Shown here piece by piece: positions 44,903 to 53,607 of a stretch of 64,000 bases of DNA. Within the stretch, counting starts at the first letter, position 1. Each line of letters opens with the position of its first letter. Both the position numbers and the translations under genes were made by a program. Under the pieces are notes generated by a model. The model searched no databases. It was not told where the DNA came from and was given only the letters and a program-made list of their open reading frames with translations. Source of the DNA: Dyella_B humi (GTDB lineage: Bacteria > Pseudomonadota > Gammaproteobacteria > Xanthomonadales > Rhodanobacteraceae); assembly GCF_044904605.1 (NCBI RefSeq), contig NZ_JADIKI010000021.1, positions 1-64,000 on the forward strand, written 5' to 3'.

Positions 44903-45556
44903 ATGAAAAATATAGCTGTGTGGGGCTTCAGCTGGGTACCACCCTTTGCCCAGGGTCTGGTGCGCGATCTGCGCGTGCGCTGGGCGCTTGAGGAGGCGGG
45001 GCTTGCTTACGAGAGCAGGTGGATCGACGCCGATGAGCGGAACTCCGAGGGCTATCGGCGCAAGCATCCTTTTGGAGTGGTGCCCGCACTCGATACCGAC
45101 GGCGAAACCCTGATCGAATCAGGTGCCATCGTTCATGCCATCGCTGAGCAGTGCGAAGTGCTCATGCCGCAAGACCTCCGCACCGAGACGCTCGCCTGGA
45201 TGTTCGCCGCGCTCAACACCGTTGAGCCGCCGCTCTGGAATCTCTTCGTGATTGATCGACTACACGGCGACGAGGCTTGGACGAGGCTGCGCCGTCCCGG
45301 CGCGGTGGACGAAGCGAAGGCTCGGTTGGCTGCACTGTCTGCTTGGCTCGAAGGCCGTGAGTACTTGCTTGGGCGCTTCACGGCGGCCGATATCCTGATG
45401 GCGACCGTGCTGAGGTTCGTGCGGCATACAGATCTGGTGGCGGAGTTCACACCGCTCGATGACTACCTCAAGCGTTGCGAGGCGCGGCCGGCACTGCAGG
45501 CTGCCCTGCGCGACCAGGCAGCAGGTTACCTGCGCAACACTCCGGTCGCCGCCTGA
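44903..45556 (+). CDS. Glutathione S-transferase family protein
   Basis: 217 residues; ATG 44903 follows AGGAGA. Thioredoxin-fold N-domain (AVWGFSWVPPFAQGLVRDLRVRW, then HPFGVVPALDTDGETLIESGAIVHAIAE with the cis-Pro and Glu-Ser glutathione contacts) and a helical C-domain (LLGRFTAADILMATVLRFV). Probably conjugates or reduces electrophiles. It stands 168 bp after the efflux pump. Confidence 0.9.
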   Translation: MKNIAVWGFSWVPPFAQGLVRDLRVRWALEEAGLAYESRWIDADERNSEGYRRKHPFGVVPALDTDGETLIESGAIVHAIAEQCEVLMPQDLRTETLAWMFAALNTVEPPLWNLFVIDRLHGDEAWTRLRRPGAVDEAKARLAALSAWLEGREYLLGRFTAADILMATVLRFVRHTDLVAEFTPLDDYLKRCEARPALQAALRDQAAGYLRNTPVAA

Positions 45557-45593
45557 GCTCAGAGGCGCATCCCTATCCTTGTTTCACTTATGA

Positions 45594-45821
45594 GATCTGG
45601 CGCTGGCTGCGCACGCCGAACAACACCTAGAGAAAACCGCTGTTGTCGATGCGCTTGGATGGTGCAACGGCAGCGTTGGCATCGGCGTCGCCGCCGCGGA
45701 CCTGTATGCCCACGGCGGCGATGCGCATCACCTGCAAAGGTTGCGGCGTGCGATTGCTGCCGCACGCGCAACTGCAAACGGCAAAATCTGCCATCCAAGT
45801 TGGTTGCGTAGCAACAAATAA
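45594..45821 (+). pseudogene. LanC-like (lanthionine cyclase) domain fragment
   Basis: Between the GST and the beta-helix gene an open frame, bounded by TGA 45591-45593 and TAA 45819-45821, encodes HLEKTAVVDALGWCNGSVG, then IGVAAADLYAHGGDAHHL and finally ANGKICHPSWL. LGWCxGxxGIG followed about 45 residues later by a Cys-His pair is the zinc-site pattern of LanC and of the C-terminal domain of LanM lanthipeptide synthetases. The third ligand region, the body of the toroid and any start codon are missing, and the usual CHG reads CHP. It is a relic of a lanthipeptide or LanC-like gene; no precursor peptide or transporter is nearby. Confidence 0.55.
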
Positions 45822-46179
45822 AAAATGCCAGCGCCGTTTTCGCGTCTGGCGTGCAAGCTTGCTCCAACGTCGCGAGGCATTCGACCCCGCCAAACCCCTC
45901 TCCCGTAAACAATGGAGAGAGAGTGACGGCGCACCGCTTCAATGCCGATCACATGACGCCGACAGCCGATATATTTTCTATACAAATAGACGTATAGACG
46001 TCTATTTGTACATCATATTTCGACTGAATCCCCGCTACCGCGGTTCAGGTTACAAAAAACAACATGCGAATTCCGTTATTTTGACAAACTTGAACCCAGC
46101 CCAAATTTTCACATTTGCATTTTCACGTGCGAATGACGCACCTTCTCCGTGCTATTCACACAGAGAGGCGATTTCAGAC
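45822..46179. other. Non-coding leader of the beta-helix gene
   Basis: About 360 bp. It holds the operator-like dyad listed separately at 45981 and an AT-rich stretch (46075-46120) suited to a promoter. The reading frame of the downstream gene is open through here, but the translation has no domain character, so I start the gene at 46180. Confidence 0.5.
45981..46010. promoter_or_regulatory. 13-bp-arm inverted repeat upstream of the beta-helix gene
   Basis: TACAAATAGACGT and ACGTCTATTTGTA flank ATAG as exact inverse complements. The site is 170 bp before the proposed start and preceded by TATATTTTCTA. A dimeric repressor site (TetR, GntR or LacI type) is the likely meaning; no regulator gene is adjacent. 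Confidence 0.7.
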
Positions 46180-47364
46180 GTGAAAAACAGGTCTGCGTTG
46201 AAAGGCGCAAAGGATTTTTTCTTCCCGTACTCGGGCGTATTCATTCGACACAAATTCAATCGCAAAGTTTTGGCATCCGCAGCGTCGCTTGCACTATCAG
46301 CCGTGGCTCTGCCTGCTTTCGCAACCAACTGGTGGACTCAGACACCCGACATATCGATCGGTTCCGCCGTAGTCAACGTCCGCCATTTCGGCGCCATGGG
46401 TAATGGCTCCACGGACGACACCAAGGCAATTCAAGCCGCTGTCGACGCATTGCCATCTAGCGGCGGCACGATTGATGTACCTAACGGCACATACATGATT
46501 AATGCTCTCGAAGGCATCAGCTTGCGCTCACACACCCGCCTGTCGCTGGCAAGTGGAGCGGCCCTCAAAGCGATCGGAAACAACGCGAGGCGCTACTGGG
46601 TGGTGAAGGTTTGGAACGTCAACAACGTCGAGATTGTAGGCGGCGGCGTCATCGGTGAGCGCTACAGCCATCGTGACACCACCGGCGGCGAATGGGGCTA
46701 CGGCATCAACATCTCGTCTTCCGACAAGGTCTACGTCCATGACATCACCGTGAAGGACTGCTGGGGCGACGGTCTGCTAATCGGCGCACTCACCTCGGGC
46801 AAGGGTATGGTGGAGGCGACCAATGTGACGCTGAATCGCGTCAAGGCCGAGAACAATCGGCGCCAAGGCATGTCGATCACGCCTGCCAATCGCGTGTATG
46901 TGGTGAACAGCAGCTTCACCGGCACCCATGGCACGGCGCCGCAGTCGGGCATTGACATCGAGCCGCGAGCGCAAGGCTGGGCCTCGCAGGTGCGCCTGGA
47001 GAACACAACCCTATCGGACAACGACGGCAATGGCCTTGAGGTTCACCACAACGTGGACGCCCTGTCCCTTCACAAAGTCACGGCCGAGAACAACAAGGGC
47101 TTTGGCGTATACACCGGTGGCCCTAAAAATGTGAACATCACCGACAGCACGCTGAGTCAGAACTACCTGTTCGGCGTGGACTTTTCTGCCGACACGAGCT
47201 ACGTGACGATTGCCAACAACACCATCAACTATAACGGTGACGAGTGGTTTTACGCGCATGACGAGTCGATCTTCACAAAGGGTACGACCCCGCGCGACAT
47301 TGAGGTCGCCGACACGGCGAAATATGTCACACAGTCGAACAACATCGTGTCTCCGATGAGGTAG
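46180..47364 (+). CDS. Exported right-handed beta-helix protein (pectinase-like)
   Basis: 394 residues from GTG 46180, chosen for GAGAGG eight bases upstream. A basic, long n-region leads to a signal peptide (VLASAASLALSAVALPAFA). The mature protein opens with VNVRHFGAMGNGSTDDTKAIQAAVDA, the pectate-lyase-3/polygalacturonase N-terminal signature, then successive coils of a beta helix (VYVHDITVKDCWGDGLLIG, VTLNRVKAENNRRQGMSI, NGLEVHHNVDALSLHKV). Asp pairs such as CWGDGLL could be catalytic as in GH28, but the full GH28 set is not evident. It probably cleaves or binds an acidic polysaccharide. An intrinsic terminator follows. Confidence 0.82.
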   Translation: MKNRSALKGAKDFFFPYSGVFIRHKFNRKVLASAASLALSAVALPAFATNWWTQTPDISIGSAVVNVRHFGAMGNGSTDDTKAIQAAVDALPSSGGTIDVPNGTYMINALEGISLRSHTRLSLASGAALKAIGNNARRYWVVKVWNVNNVEIVGGGVIGERYSHRDTTGGEWGYGINISSSDKVYVHDITVKDCWGDGLLIGALTSGKGMVEATNVTLNRVKAENNRRQGMSITPANRVYVVNSSFTGTHGTAPQSGIDIEPRAQGWASQVRLENTTLSDNDGNGLEVHHNVDALSLHKVTAENNKGFGVYTGGPKNVNITDSTLSQNYLFGVDFSADTSYVTIANNTINYNGDEWFYAHDESIFTKGTTPRDIEVADTAKYVTQSNNIVSPMR

Positions 47365-47372
47365 CGTGCAAG

Positions 47373-47409
47373 GCCGCATGGATCGTCGAGGCGACCCATG
47401 CGGCTTTTT
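47373..47409 (+). terminator. Intrinsic terminator after the beta-helix gene
   Basis: Stem GCCGCATGG / CCATGCGGC with a 14-nt loop, followed at once by five T residues, starting nine bases after the stop codon. Confidence 0.88.
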
Positions 47410-47681
47410 CTGCCGGCCTTTAGCCTTTCCTGCGGGGTGAGGCCGGCGCCTGTTCATGTTCATATCGCCCATAAGGGCGCCTGTTTGTACGGTTTGTGCC
47501 CAAATCTGTCATAGCGCGCCGAACAAATGTTCGTCACCCGCGCACGTTGGAAACCGCGCGGGCTGCTGCCATCAGCACCGACGGCAGCGTCAAATCCCAA
47601 GCGCCGAGCCCCATGGAAGGGCCTGGACCTGTGCGGCTTGGATGGCCCGTGACGCGAGTCCGTATTCAAGTGACCTGATTG
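47410..47681. other. Intergenic region without supported gene
   Basis: About 270 bp of GC-rich sequence. Short frames exist on both strands but none has codon character or a ribosome-binding site. Nothing else was seen. Confidence 0.4.
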
Positions 47682-48284
47682 ATGGCCGATAGCTTTTTCA
47701 AGGGCGCTTGGCACGCCCAATGCATGAAAAGGGCTATGACGACCACTAATTTCCTGATCGAATCGGAGCGCAACGCTCCGAGCAACGTGATCCCGCTTCG
47801 CTCCGTCGAGAGCAAGCCACGGGGAGCGGGCGCTCGTCCCTACCGATCAGTGGGCGCTCAAGTGCACGCCATCGAAGCGAATGCGGTAGAAAAAGAGCCA
47901 CCTGAGCAACGTTTGGCACGGCGTGTGGAACGCGTTCTCTGTGCCCTGCTCTATCACACGGTGCTCGGGCCGGGGGATCTTCGTGACTCGAAGTCTTTTT
48001 CCATCGAAAAGCGTGTGAAGCAGTTGGTGTCGCACGACCGATTGACGGCGATCGCGCGCGCAGCGATTAGTCTTGACCTGACCGCCGACCTCACCCGTCT
48101 GGCAGCGGCAGCGATCACGTTCGAACTCCAAGCTCAGTCTCTATGGCAGAACAGATTGCTGCGCCTGTTCTCAGCCCATCGTCGACTCATCAATGCTGAC
48201 ACGTTGGCCATCGCGGGTCTGCTCGCCTGGGACTTGGACGCATTGAAGGCTCGCCCGATCGACACATTTGCCAAGTTTCTTTGA
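47682..48284 (+). CDS. Unknown 200-residue helical protein
   Basis: ATG 47682, or ATG 47724 (MKRAMTTTNFLIESE); no strong Shine-Dalgarno sequence for either. After a polar N-terminal third, the rest is helical (LARRVERVLCALLYHTVLGPGDL, LTAIARAAISLDLTADLTRLAAAAI, LINADTLAIAGLLAWDLDALKAR). I do not recognise it. It is convergent with the histidine-kinase gene, 34 bp apart. Confidence 0.55.
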   Translation: MADSFFKGAWHAQCMKRAMTTTNFLIESERNAPSNVIPLRSVESKPRGAGARPYRSVGAQVHAIEANAVEKEPPEQRLARRVERVLCALLYHTVLGPGDLRDSKSFSIEKRVKQLVSHDRLTAIARAAISLDLTADLTRLAAAAITFELQAQSLWQNRLLRLFSAHRRLINADTLAIAGLLAWDLDALKARPIDTFAKFL

Positions 48285-48318
48285 ACGTAGCTCTCAGTGT
48301 GGCGTCTGTTCGGCAGCT

Positions 48319-49641
48319 TCAAGGCAAAGTAACGATCACCGCAAGGCCACCTCCCTGTCGATTGGAAAGTTGAAGGCTGCCGCCAATGGCGCGCGTCAAT
48401 TGCATAGCAATGGCCAGGCCCAAGCCCGCACCGCCTGTGTCACGGTTGCGCGAACCTTCCAATCGGTAGAACGGTTGCAGAACCTGGCTCAACTGATCTT
48501 CGGGAATGCCTAGTCCGCGATCGCACACGGCCATGCATAGTGAGCCTTCCTCGTTGCGCCAGGCACTGACTTCGGCAGCGCCGCCATATTTGATGGCGTT
48601 GTCGATCAAGTTGCCTAGCACGCGCCGCAGCGCCTGCTGACGGACCACGGCCACGCCGCTGATGGACTCCGATAACGTGACAGCTTTGCCGATGTCCTGG
48701 TAGTCGAATACGAGGCTTTCCAGGAAGGCCTTCACGTCCATGCGCACCGGCGTCTCGGCGCCACCATGCGCGCTGCGTGCGTAGGTGACACCTTCGCGCA
48801 CCAGGTGCTCCATCTCATGCAAATCGCTGAGAATCTTCTCGCGCCCTTCGCCTTCTTCCAAGGACTCCGCGCGAAGACGCATGCGTGTGATGGGTGTCTG
48901 CAAGTCATGCGAGATCGAGGCAAGGATGTGCAAGCGCTCCTTGAGGTGGCCGGCGATGCGTTCCTGCATCGTGTTGAAGGCGATCGCAGCGTGAGCTACT
49001 TCGATGGGGCCTGCTTCGCTCATTTGTGGACCGTCCGCCATCGGCGTCATGGCTTCCGCGGCCTGCGCCAGTTGCGCCAGGGGGCGTACGACCAATCGCA
49101 CTGCCAGCCAGGTGCACACGAGCAGCAGAAGCAGTTGCAAGGGCAACACGATCGGCAGCCATTGCGCGATCGGTGGTACGCCTCGTGGCGTGATTTCTAG
49201 TGTGAGCGGCGAACCATCGTGCAAGGTGAAATGCACTTGATAGAGCTCGGGATTCGCCGAGATCGTGTCAGCCTGTACGTGATAATCAGAGCCGACCTCT
49301 TTCTCGATCCGGTGCGTAACTTCGCGCGCGCGATCGGTTGTCAGCGGCATACCTGGCTGACCGTGCCCGAGCAGGAAACGGTAGTTGTCGCGCTGCAGGC
49401 GGCCCAGCCAATTGGCGCGTTCGGCTGCGGGGAGGCGGTCCAACACGGCAACCGAGGTGCTCACTTCGTGCTCGACCGTGTTGAGCATAGTCGCGGTGGC
49501 ACTTTCGTAGCGCTCATAGAACATTAGAGCGAAAGAAAGCCCCTGCGCCACCATCAAACCGACGAAGATGATCAGGTAAACGCGCGAAGCCATGCTGCGC
49601 GGCAACCAACGCCTCTGTGTGATGAATGCCATGCGACTCAC
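48319..49641 (-). CDS. Sensor histidine kinase (HAMP, HisKA, HATPase)
   Basis: 440 residues from GTG 49641, overlapping the regulator's stop in GTGA; ATG 49632 is an alternative. Helix 1 (VYLIIFVGLMVAQGLSFALMF), a periplasmic domain of about 110 residues, helix 2 (LPLQLLLLLVCTWLAVRLVV), HAMP, H-box LASISHDLQTPITRMRL (His 245), N-box LGNLIDNAIKYGG, G boxes CDRGLGIP and GGAGLGLAIA. EnvZ/RstB-like. It phosphorylates the regulator encoded directly upstream; the signal is unknown. Confidence 0.95.
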   Translation of the reverse strand: MSRMAFITQRRWLPRSMASRVYLIIFVGLMVAQGLSFALMFYERYESATATMLNTVEHEVSTSVAVLDRLPAAERANWLGRLQRDNYRFLLGHGQPGMPLTTDRAREVTHRIEKEVGSDYHVQADTISANPELYQVHFTLHDGSPLTLEITPRGVPPIAQWLPIVLPLQLLLLLVCTWLAVRLVVRPLAQLAQAAEAMTPMADGPQMSEAGPIEVAHAAIAFNTMQERIAGHLKERLHILASISHDLQTPITRMRLRAESLEEGEGREKILSDLHEMEHLVREGVTYARSAHGGAETPVRMDVKAFLESLVFDYQDIGKAVTLSESISGVAVVRQQALRRVLGNLIDNAIKYGGAAEVSAWRNEEGSLCMAVCDRGLGIPEDQLSQVLQPFYRLEGSRNRDTGGAGLGLAIAMQLTRAIGGSLQLSNRQGGGLAVIVTLP

Positions 49642-50378
49642 GTGTCATCCCCATGCACGGTGATCGGCATGCTGAACACATAACCTTCGCTGCGTACGGT
49701 CTTGATGTACGACTGATCCTTGGAGTTGTCTTCAAGACGAGTGCGCAGGCGGCTCACCAAAAGATCAATGGAACGATCGAAAAGCTCCGCATCCCTGCCC
49801 TGCGTCAGGTTGAGCAACTGGTCCCGCGAAAGCACGCGCTGCGGATGATCCAGGAATACGCGTAACAATCGAAACTCCGCGCCGCTCAGCGGCACGATGG
49901 TGCCTTCATTGTCCAGCAGATGGCGTGCCGCGGTATCCAGGCGCCAACGTCCGAACGACAGAATCTCGGCGGCTTCCGTAATGCGCAGATTCGGCGGCAG
50001 CATACGCGTACGACGAATCACCGCTTTGATGCGTGCGAGCAGTTCGCGCGGCGAGAACGGCTTTACCACGTAGTCGTCCGCCCCCATCTCCAGGCCGATG
50101 ATGCGATCGGTTTCGTCGTCGCGCGCAGTCAGTAGCAGTATCGGCAGCGCGCGATGTTTGCCACTGCGCAAGGTGCGGCAAAGCACCAGGCCGTCATCGC
50201 CGGGCATCATGATGTCCAGCACGACGAGGTCGAACGCCGAGGAATCCAGTTGTGCGAACATGTCGCGGCCATCGACGGCAGCGCTGGCGCGCAAGCCGTT
50301 CTTTCGAAGGTAGTCCACGACCCCAGTGCGTATGTCGCGATCGTCATCGACGACGAGGATGTTGTCGATGTGGTCCAT
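49638..50378 (-). CDS. OmpR-family response regulator
   Basis: 246 residues. Receiver domain with acidic pocket Asp 11-13, phosphoacceptor Asp 55 (LVVLDIMMPG), Thr in LLLTAR and Lys in VVKPFSP; the C-terminal winged helix has LSGAEFRLLRVFLDHPQRVLSRDQLL and VRSEGYVF. It overlaps the kinase gene by four bases and forms a two-component pair with it. Targets may include the thioredoxin-like gene just upstream on the same strand. Confidence 0.96.
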   Translation of the reverse strand: MDHIDNILVVDDDRDIRTGVVDYLRKNGLRASAAVDGRDMFAQLDSSAFDLVVLDIMMPGDDGLVLCRTLRSGKHRALPILLLTARDDETDRIIGLEMGADDYVVKPFSPRELLARIKAVIRRTRMLPPNLRITEAAEILSFGRWRLDTAARHLLDNEGTIVPLSGAEFRLLRVFLDHPQRVLSRDQLLNLTQGRDAELFDRSIDLLVSRLRTRLEDNSKDQSYIKTVRSEGYVFSMPITVHGDDT

Positions 50379-50407
50379 ATTCGTGCGTCCTCAAGGTTGT
50401 GTTGCCG

Positions 50408-50959
50408 TTACGCGCTCTGCGGTTTGTCCAGCAACTGCCGAATGCGCTGCTCGACGTCGTCATAGTTTCCCTCGCCGACGTGGTGATAAACCACATGACC
50501 GTGCTGGTCGATGAGGTAGATGGCTGGCCAGTAACGATTTCCGTAGGCATTCCAGATGCGATAATTATTATCCACTGCCACCGGCCAAGTGATCTGATAT
50601 TGGCCAATCGCTTCCCGCACAGAGGCCAGGTCGTGCTCTTCATCGTACTCGGGCGTGTGCACGCCGACGACCACGAGCCCCTTGCTGGCGTACGTGTCGT
50701 AAAGCGCCTTGGTGTGCGGCAGTACATGGATGCAATTGATGCATTCCCGCGTCCAGAACTCCACCAGCACCACCTTGCCGCGAAGGCTATCGATGGTCAG
50801 TGGTGCCGAGTTGAACCAGCGATCGGCACCGATGAAATCGGGCGCCGGGGTGCCGCCGCCGGACTCCTCGGTGCTGGTCATGGTCCAAGCGTTTGGCCAG
50901 AAAGTAATCAGGACCGCGCTCAGGGTGGCTAAGGCAGCGGCAATGCGGAGTGATGTCAC
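50408..50959 (-). CDS. Exported thioredoxin-like (TlpA/redoxin) protein
   Basis: 183 residues from GTG 50959. An N-terminal hydrophobic segment (LRIAAALATLSAVLITFWP) acts as signal or anchor, then a thioredoxin fold: PLTIDSLRGKVVLVEFWTREC, active site CINC, the cis-Pro in YWPAIYLID. The C-x-x-C with Ile-Asn is found in the TlpA/AhpC-TSA-like group that includes DipZ-type C-domains. It may handle periplasmic thiol or peroxide stress. It ends 29 bp before the response regulator and could share its transcript; Ohr is encoded on the other side. Confidence 0.87.
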   Translation of the reverse strand: MTSLRIAAALATLSAVLITFWPNAWTMTSTEESGGGTPAPDFIGADRWFNSAPLTIDSLRGKVVLVEFWTRECINCIHVLPHTKALYDTYASKGLVVVGVHTPEYDEEHDLASVREAIGQYQITWPVAVDNNYRIWNAYGNRYWPAIYLIDQHGHVVYHHVGEGNYDDVEQRIRQLLDKPQSA

Positions 50960-51276
50960 GGGTGGTCTGCCCTGCAGTGGATAAATGGCAGTGCCAACGC
51001 GCCGCCATGACGCGTATTGGGCGCCCCGGATTTATCCCGAACGTGTCCGCTCCGATGGCTTTTTGTATCTGTTTGTACAAACGGATCCCGAGGCAGGCCG
51101 GCCCCGGTCGGTGAGCTTTGTATCGAAACGTATCAGAGCCCGTCCGCTACACATTTCGATGCCTTTTGGCGCTTGCCCGGACACAACCGGGATACGTCGT
51201 CGCGGTTTCCTATGCACATCGGCCAACGCCTCGCTACCTACTCGGGGCGGCCATTCAACCCATAAGGAAACCGATC
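50960..51276. other. Divergent intergenic region between thioredoxin-like gene and ohr
   Basis: 317 bp. It holds a perfect 12-bp palindrome GTTTGTACAAAC at 51071-51082, a possible regulator site. Open frames here have no protein character. No OhrR gene is adjacent. Confidence 0.45.
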
Positions 51277-51684
51277 ATGTCCATCCTCTACACCGGCAAG
51301 ACCTTCACCACCGGCGGCCGCAACGGCCAGTCACGCAGCGACGACAATCATCTCGACATCAAGCTCTCGATCCCCGGCTCCAACGGCGCCGGCACCAATC
51401 CGGAACAGTTGTTCGCTGCGGGCTGGTCCGCTTGCTTTATTGGCGCGATGGCACATGCAGCCAAGGAAAAAGGCATCGCGTTGCCGGCGGACGTCTCGGT
51501 CGCCGCTGAGGTCGACCTGGGCAACGACGCCGAGGAGGGTTTCTTCCTCCAGGCACGTCTCAACGTAAGCCTGCCGGGACTCGAGCACGCCCTTGCCCAA
51601 TCCATCGTCGATCGCGCTCATCAGCTCTGCCCGTATTCGAAGGCGACGCGCGGAAACATCAAAGCCGTCGTCACCGCGCTTTAA
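51277..51684 (+). CDS. ohr: Organic hydroperoxide reductase, Ohr/OsmC family
   Basis: 135 residues from ATG 51277 after AAGGAAA. It starts MSILYTGKTFTTGGRNGQ like Ohr proteins; the two redox Cys are Cys 53 (GWSACFIGA) and Cys 118 (LCPYSKATRGN), with the pocket Arg in GGRNG and Glu in TNPEQLFAAG. It reduces organic hydroperoxides by a thiol mechanism fed by lipoylated partners. The neighbouring thioredoxin-like and hydrolase genes suit a stress cluster. Confidence 0.94.
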   Translation: MSILYTGKTFTTGGRNGQSRSDDNHLDIKLSIPGSNGAGTNPEQLFAAGWSACFIGAMAHAAKEKGIALPADVSVAAEVDLGNDAEEGFFLQARLNVSLPGLEHALAQSIVDRAHQLCPYSKATRGNIKAVVTAL

Positions 51685-51722
51685 GTCCCTTCCTCATCAC
51701 GCACGCATTCCAGGAGATCACC

Positions 51723-52742
51723 ATGAAGCGCACGCACTTAGCACTCGCCGCCGCCTTTGCCCTCAGCCTTGCCAGTTTTGCTTCGTTCGCACATGCCGAA
51801 GACTCGTCGGCTCAGCCGTCCAAATCACTCGCCGCATCGCAAGATCCTTGGGGCCCACTGAAACATGTCCACGCCGGCGTGCTGGATGTCGCCTATGCAG
51901 AGACGGGTCCGGCTGATGGCCCCGTGGTGATCCTTCTGCATGGCTGGCCCTACGACATCCACAGCTATGAAGAGGTCGCACCCGCGCTGGCGGCGAAAGG
52001 CTATCGGGTGCTTGTCCCCTATGCGCGTGGCTACGGTGACACGCGCTTCCTGTCTGATAGCACCCTGCGCAACGGCGAGCCCGTCGCACTGGCTCAGGAT
52101 GTTATCGACTTCATGGATGCGCTCCACATCAACCATGCAGTGCTTGGCGGCTTCGACTGGGGTGCGCGCTCGGCGGACATCGTCGCAACCCTGTGGCCGG
52201 AGCGGGTGAAAGCGTTAGTGACGGTGAGCGGCTACCTCATCGGCAGCCAGGAATCCGGTAAAACGCCGCTGCCGCCCAAGGCGGAGCTGCAGTGGTGGTA
52301 TCAGTATTACTTCGCCACCGAGCGCGGTCGCATCGGCTACGACAAATACCGTCACGACTTTGCCAAGTTGATTTGGCAGACCGCTTCGCCGAAGTGGAAC
52401 TTTGACGACGCCACCTTCGAACGCAGCGCAGCCGCGCTGGACAATCCGGATCAGGTTGCCATCGCGGTCCACAATTATCGCTGGCGGTTAGACTTGGCCA
52501 AGGGCGAAACGAAGTATGAAGCCCTGGAAAAGCGGTTGGCTCAATTCCCCGCTGTCACAGTGCCAACCATCGCCTTGGAAGGAGACGCCAATGGCGCACC
52601 GCATCCGCAGCCAGAGGCGTATGCCAAGAAGTTCGCAGGCAAGTACCAGTTCCGTCTGATTACCGGTGGTATCGGCCACAACCTGCCAGAAGAAGCACCG
52701 AAGGCGTTCACTCAAGCCGTGATCGATGCCGATCACCTTTGA
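51723..52742 (+). CDS. Exported alpha/beta hydrolase, epoxide-hydrolase-like
   Basis: 339 residues. A Sec signal (LALAAAFALSLASFASFAHA) is followed by an alpha/beta hydrolase core: oxyanion motif LLHGWPYDIHSYEE, PYARGYGDTRF, nucleophile elbow GGFDWGARSA (Asp 145), a lid, then a late His in GGIGHNLPEEAP. An Asp nucleophile points to epoxide hydrolase or dehalogenase chemistry and away from esterase. It is 38 bp after ohr and overlaps the region before the cupin, so the three probably form one operon. Confidence 0.9.
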   Translation: MKRTHLALAAAFALSLASFASFAHAEDSSAQPSKSLAASQDPWGPLKHVHAGVLDVAYAETGPADGPVVILLHGWPYDIHSYEEVAPALAAKGYRVLVPYARGYGDTRFLSDSTLRNGEPVALAQDVIDFMDALHINHAVLGGFDWGARSADIVATLWPERVKALVTVSGYLIGSQESGKTPLPPKAELQWWYQYYFATERGRIGYDKYRHDFAKLIWQTASPKWNFDDATFERSAAALDNPDQVAIAVHNYRWRLDLAKGETKYEALEKRLAQFPAVTVPTIALEGDANGAPHPQPEAYAKKFAGKYQFRLITGGIGHNLPEEAPKAFTQAVIDADHL

Positions 52743-52762
52743 TAACGAGCGAGGAGCATCAC

Positions 52763-53167
52763 ATGAAAGCGTCAATCATTGGGGCTGCAACCCTACTATC
52801 CATCGTAAGCGTACTGGCACCTGATAGGGGACATGCGCAGCAACTGCAAGGAACGCATCGCAAGGAATTGTCCCGCCACAACCTCAGCATTCCGGGTTAC
52901 GAGGAAGTCCAACTGCGTGTCGACATCGATCCTGGAAAGACCGCTCCCAATCACAAGCATCCCGGCGAGGAAATCATCTACGTCATCGAAGGCACCTTGG
53001 AGTATCGCCTCGAAGGCAAGCCACCGGTAATGCTCAAGGCTGGCGATGTCCTGTTTGTTCCGACGGGTATCGTCCATAGCGCAACGAATGTCGGGCAAAC
53101 CAATGCGGCAGAGCTTGGGACGTACATTGTTCCTATCGGGAAGCCACTTGTGGAATTGGTGAAGTGA
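52763..53167 (+). CDS. Exported small cupin protein
   Basis: 134 residues from ATG 52763 after GAGG; a TTG at 52739 is rejected. Signal peptide (IIGAATLLSIVSVLAPDRGHA), then a single cupin barrel: motif 1 PNHKHPGEEIIYVIEG (His, His, Glu metal ligands) and motif 2 VLFVPTGIVHSATN (His). The metal and the substrate are unknown. It follows the hydrolase by 20 bp. Confidence 0.88.
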   Translation: MKASIIGAATLLSIVSVLAPDRGHAQQLQGTHRKELSRHNLSIPGYEEVQLRVDIDPGKTAPNHKHPGEEIIYVIEGTLEYRLEGKPPVMLKAGDVLFVPTGIVHSATNVGQTNAAELGTYIVPIGKPLVELVK

Positions 53168-53607
53168 ACCCTCTTCGAGCGCTCCAGTTCATCACATCTC
53201 ACATAAAACGACTTGATTAGTGTCGAGCCTCTGTCCTCCCTGCTTCTTGCTCGTCATCCCAGCGAAAGCTGGGATCCAGCGACTTTAAACCGCTTAGAAG
53301 GCACTGGATCCCGGCTTTCGCCGGGATGACGGTGAGGCATAGCTGAGGTTTGACGCTAATCAGACCACCGTGGGAAAGGGGTTTAAATAATCACGATACT
53401 CAGCGAACCATCCGCCGCAGGTTTGCAACGCGCGATACGAACAACGCTTTCTTTGATATCGTTCAACGTCGGAAGGCGCTCGCACCACGCACCCTCCGTC
53501 ATCAACAAAACCATCACGTAACGCTCGATCCGGCTCAACCGCCTCGTCATAGGCAACCATCCTCGCCATGACGTCGGCAGGTCTTACCTTCGGAGATTGT
53601 GATTCTC
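53168..53607. other. Intergenic region before the beta-galactosidase gene
   Basis: 440 bp containing the REP element at 53252-53331. A minus-strand frame 53360-53569 (69 codons, MARMVAYDEAVEPD) has some protein-like composition but no ribosome-binding site and poor third-position GC, so it is not called. The promoter of the GH2 gene must lie in the right half. Confidence 0.4.
53252..53331. repeat. REP-type inverted repeat 3
   Basis: CGTCATCCCAGCGAAAGCTG pairs with the inverse of CGGCTTTCGCCGGGATGACG; two mismatches in 28-bp arms around a 24-bp loop. Same consensus as the elements at 33145 and 34824. Confidence 0.85.

Noticed and set aside
45643..46179. N-terminal extension of the beta-helix ORF including a CKGCG segment
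   Set aside because: The extension is out of frame with, and overlaps, the LanC-like fragment and passes through the operator dyad; the GTG at 46180 has a good Shine-Dalgarno sequence and signal peptide.
53360..53569. 69-codon minus-strand ORF
   Set aside because: Composition is somewhat protein-like but third-position GC is low and there is no ribosome-binding site.
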